Shown: positions 61,201 through 64,000 of the stretch, piece by piece
Position numbering within the stretch: the stretch's first letter is position 1
Layout: every line of letters starts with the position of its first letter
Assembly: GCA_022702705.1 (NCBI GenBank)
Contig: CM040430.1
Coordinates: forward strand, 19,105,310 to 19,169,309
From: Papilionanthe hookeriana x Papilionanthe teres
Lineage: Eukaryota; Streptophyta; Magnoliopsida; Asparagales; Orchidaceae
DNA: 64,000 nt
Direction of reading: 5' to 3'
Made by a program: the position numbers and the translations under genes
Notes under the pieces: generated by a model
The model's database searches: none
The model's input: the letters and a program-made list of their open reading frames with translations, nothing else
Told to the model about the DNA's origin: nothing

Positions 61201-61259
61201 GTCGGGTAGGTGTCGGCCTTTCTCGGCACTAGTTAAAAAGGACGCCAAATTTATTTGGG

Positions 61260-61620
61260 AAGAGAAATGCCGAAGGGCCTTCGAGGACATTAAACAATAC
61301 TTAATGACACCTCCTGTCTTAGCGGCCCCGGTCTCGGGTAGACCGCTAATACTTTATACCGCGGCTTTAGACGACTCTCTCGGAGCCTCGTTAGCCGGAG
61401 TCGATGATGAGGGTAAAGAAAATGCTCTTTATTACCTAAGTCGTCGTTTCTGCCAGACGGAAATAAGGTATCCCGCAATTGAAAAGCATTGTTTGGCCCT
61501 GATCTTCGCCGCTCAAAAGCTCGGGCATTACATGCTTTCTCATAAGATCGACCGATCTCGAAGTTTAATCCATTGCGATACTTGATGACTCGTCCAACGC
61601 TTTCGGCGGACTTGCCGGAT
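61260..61620 (+). pseudogene. Ty3-type RNase H relic (element F)
   Basis: It continues the open frame from RT: RPLILYTAALDDSLGASLA (61339-61395) with the first acidic residue, YYLSRRF, then EKHCLALIFAAQKLGHYMLSHKI (61480-61548). The frame ends at 61585. Element A has the same domain at 9529-9804 with about 80 percent identical residues by eye. Confidence 0.85.
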
Positions 61621-61769
61621 GGTCGATGATATTATTGCAATTCGATATAACTTTCGTGCCTCTTCGTGCCGTAAAGGGACAAGTCTTAGCGGACTTCCTT
61701 GCGGCACACCCTTTGCGGCGAGAATCTCCTCTCGATGACGATATGCCGGATGAACAAATAATGAACCTA

Positions 61770-62327
61770 GAAGACCTTGATGATCGACGTTGGGAATTAT
61801 ATTTCGACGGAGCATCTTCGGCGCACAAAGACGAAGAATCGCAAGTGATAGTGCCGGTAAGGCGAGGAATCGGGCTAATCTTTATAACACCGGAGCGGGG
61901 GATGTTAAGATACTCCTACCACTTGACGAGCCGTGTACGAACAACGAAGCGGAATACGAAGCCCTTATAACGGGATCTGGAATTAACTATTCGAATGGGT
62001 ATAACAGACATCAACATCTACGGGGATTTGCAATTAATCATTCAACAGATCGCCGGACAGTACAGAATTTTAAAACCAAGACTCGAGCAATACTTCCAGT
62101 ATGCCATACAGCTGTTGGAACAGATTCCGAATGTGACAATCTACAAAATTCCCAGAAAAGAAAACGCTTTAGCGGATGCGCTAGCTCGTCTCGCAAAAGA
62201 ATTTGCCTATTTGCAAGATGAATCAGTGGAAGTGTCAATTCACGGACGTCAGGTCCTATCACAGCTCGACATAGACACGATACACAAATCAGAAAAGGAA
62301 AAAGGATCAATTGCAGCAGTGACATAA
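61770..62327 (+). pseudogene. Second, archaeal-type RNase H relic (element F)
   Basis: WELYFDGASS (FDGA at 61803-61814) holds the first catalytic Asp. CTNNEAEYEAL near 61935 is in another frame. MGITDINIYGDLQLIIQQ (Asp codon 62025-62027) and ENALADALARLAKEFAYLQD end the domain in the open piece 61995-62327. Two frame changes lie between 61860 and 61995. Having this domain after a Ty3-type RNase H places F in the Tat lineage. Confidence 0.85.
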
Positions 62328-62329
62328 AA

Positions 62330-63602
62330 CACGGAAGATTGGCGACAACCATTAATAGATTACTTGCAAACAGGAAAACTACCGGATGATAGGTCGTTGG
62401 CCCATCGGATCGAAAAGAACTCGTCTTATGCATTAATAAACAACATATTATACGGAAGGTCTTTTGATCGGATGTGGCTAAGATGCCTAAGCGGGTCCGA
62501 GGCTCGTGAAATTGTTAAAGAGATACATTCGGGACTCGTGGCGCTCACCGGTCGGGTCCAAGATGAAAATGAAAATTAAAAGACTAGGGTACTACGGCCC
62601 TCGATGATGACCGATCGCATGAAAATCGCCGAAGGCTGTCATCGGTGCCGAGTGCACGGAGTGGTTCTACACCAACCTCCAAATGTGCTACATCCAGACA
62701 ATTGCATCGTGGCCATTTGAATGTTGGGGCACGGATATAGTGGGTCCAATAGAACCACCGTCGTCAAAAGGACATCGCTTCATCCTTGCGGCTACGGATT
62801 ACTTTTCCAAGTGGGCGAGGCGGTTCCACTTAGAGAAGTGAAAGCACATCACGTACTACAATTTTTCGAGAACCAAGTTGTCTACCGTTTCGAGGTGCCG
62901 CGCAGAATCATCTCGGATAATGGGTCGGCATTCGAAGTACGCAAATCAACAATTTTGTCGGGAGACATGGAATCGGTCGGCGATATTCAACGATTTACTA
63001 CCCGAGAGCAAACGGCCTTGCTTGAAGCTTTTAATAAAACTCTCGTTCAAATTTTAAAGAAAACCTTGGACGATAATAAGAGAAATTGGCACGAGAAGTT
63101 GTTAGAAGCCTTATGGGCCTACCGGACAACTTTCGGAACTCCTACTCGAAGCTACACCTTACGCTGCGGTGTATGGGTCCGAGCGAGTGTTACCCTTAGA
63201 AGTCCGAGCTTCCTTCACTTAGGATTGTAGTTGCAAACAAACTCACGACGAAGAGAATGCCGGATTACGATTAGAAGAATTGGAAAGCACGGAAGGAAAA
63301 GACTTGCGGCGCAACGGAATTTAGAACTATACCAAGCTAAGATGGTTCAAGCTCATGACGGACCGAGTCGCCCGAGAACCTTGAAAGTTGGTGATTTAGT
63401 TCTCGTTCTCAAAGACCTATTCTTGCACACCGCAAGATAGGAGGAAAATTTGAACCCACTTGGGAAGGACCGTTTGTGGTTGAAGCGGTATACTCGGGAG
63501 GTTCCTACCGGCTAGTAAAGCTGTCGAGGAGAACGACATATGCTTCCGATCGATGGACGATACTTGAAAAAGTACTACGCTACTGATGTTTCGAAGGAAT
63601 GA
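62330..63602 (+). pseudogene. Integrase relic (element F)
   Basis: The N-terminal part is open at 62364-62579 to EIHSGL, then shifts frame. The zinc-finger CHRC lies near 62638-62650. The core keeps WGTD (Asp codon 62734-62736), the second Asp (62916-62918) and Glu (63024-63026). Their spacing is 35 codons although small indels shift the frame between them. The C-terminal part (PRTLKVGDLVLVLKD, then a GPF-type segment WEGPFVVEAVYSGGSYRL) ends GRYLKKYYA and stops at 63600-63602. No chromodomain is present, as expected for Tat elements. Confidence 0.83.
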
Positions 63603-64000
63603 ATTCTTCGACCCTAAGAAACACGGGCGAAGTAATTACTTATGATTGGGTACGAACCCAAAAATAACAAAAAATGTGCTAAAATAAATAAAATCATGAT
63701 AATAAAGTTTTCTTTGTTTTCTCTCTTCCAAATCAAAATCTCTTTCCGATCTTATCCCATTTCATTCTGTTGAATTGAAAATACAAAAGTAATAAAAAAT
63801 TTTGTCTTTAATAAACATTTTCTTAATGTTCTTGTTCTTAGTACGAGCCCACGATCCTTTTCCTTGTCTTTTCGCGGGGAAATGTCGAACGGGCGGTTGG
63901 TCCTAAACTTTAAGAATGGCGTAAGCCTTGCACTCGATGAAAAGAGGGTGAAAGATGGAGCGATAATCGAGATTGACTCGGATTTCGCACCGGCGAGGCC
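63603..64000 (+). other. 3' non-coding part of element F internal region
   Basis: AT-rich text follows the pol stop. No frame of note is seen. The window ends before any polypurine tract or 3' LTR start. Confidence 0.6.

Larger units (their letters stand above)
47407..64000 (+). mobile_element. Element F: Ty3/gypsy Tat-lineage LTR retrotransposon (5' LTR and internal region; runs off the window)
   Basis: It has a full 5' LTR (47407-54752), a primer-binding site (54758-54775), an upstream ORF, gag, protease, RT, RNase H, archaeal-type RNase H and integrase, then 3' non-coding text to the window end. Its 3' LTR is beyond 64000. Domain order and motif spacing match element A, so the two belong to one family. 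F is less decayed: RT-RNase H is open for 238 codons and the integrase keeps all three catalytic residues. Frameshifts still break gag, RT and integrase. It lies inside the RT of element G. Confidence 0.9.

Noticed and set aside
1..64000. CRISPR array, rRNA or prokaryotic operon
   Set aside because: No regularly spaced direct repeats with unique spacers, no rRNA sequence, and gene structure is that of plant retrotransposons.

Overview
This window is plant nuclear heterochromatin. It is AT-rich and consists almost entirely of nested, decayed LTR retrotransposons, plus one fragment of a plant host gene. The organism is a seed plant, most likely an angiosperm. The evidence is a pair of Ty3/gypsy elements with the Tat-lineage layout (gag, protease, reverse transcriptase, RNase H, a second archaeal-type RNase H, integrase), LTRs of 6.5 to 7.3 kb, and a pseudogene with the sequence of a plant ALKBH9/10-type RNA demethylase. 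The species cannot be named from this sequence. No intact protein-coding gene, rRNA, tRNA or CRISPR array was found.

Layout. (1) Element A, plus strand, spans 1 to 45199. It has the 3' part of its 5' LTR (1-2926), a primer-binding site (2933-2950), an ORF1-like frame upstream of gag, and degenerate gag, protease, RT, RNase H, archaeal-type RNase H and integrase. Its 3' LTR starts at 24586 and ends at 45199. (2) Four minus-strand LTRs of one related subfamily lie inside A. B (10655-17485) splits the integrase and has perfect 5-bp target duplications. C (18777-23279) is truncated. D (26792-33958) and E (34456-41348) sit inside A's 3' LTR. B, D and E look like solo LTRs. (3) Between truncated LTR C and A's 3' LTR lies an intron-free, broken ALKBH9/10-like fragment (23284-23726). 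(4) 45200-47406 is older flank ending in a protease-to-RT fragment of another Ty3/gypsy element (G). (5) Element F, plus strand, is inserted into G's RT. It has a complete 5' LTR (47407-54752), a primer-binding site, and a degenerate but more recognisable internal region that runs off the window end.

Order of events inferred from nesting: G before F, and A before B, C, D and E. A and F are close relatives; both carry the upstream ORF, a DP-(G/R)-A-S protease site in place of DTG/DSG, and the dual RNase H arrangement. None of the copies looks able to move by itself: the frames carry stops and frameshifts, and A's integrase has lost its first catalytic aspartate.

The most notable unexplained structure is in the LTRs. 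Between about 2.5 and 5 kb from the LTR start there is a series of imperfect hairpins whose two arms change together between copies. Other conserved features are a terminal hairpin at the LTR start, a 97-bp internal duplication, an inverted 14-mer pair about 2 kb apart, and, in B to E, an LTR 3' end extended by about 54 bp through a sequence resembling the start of the primer-binding site.
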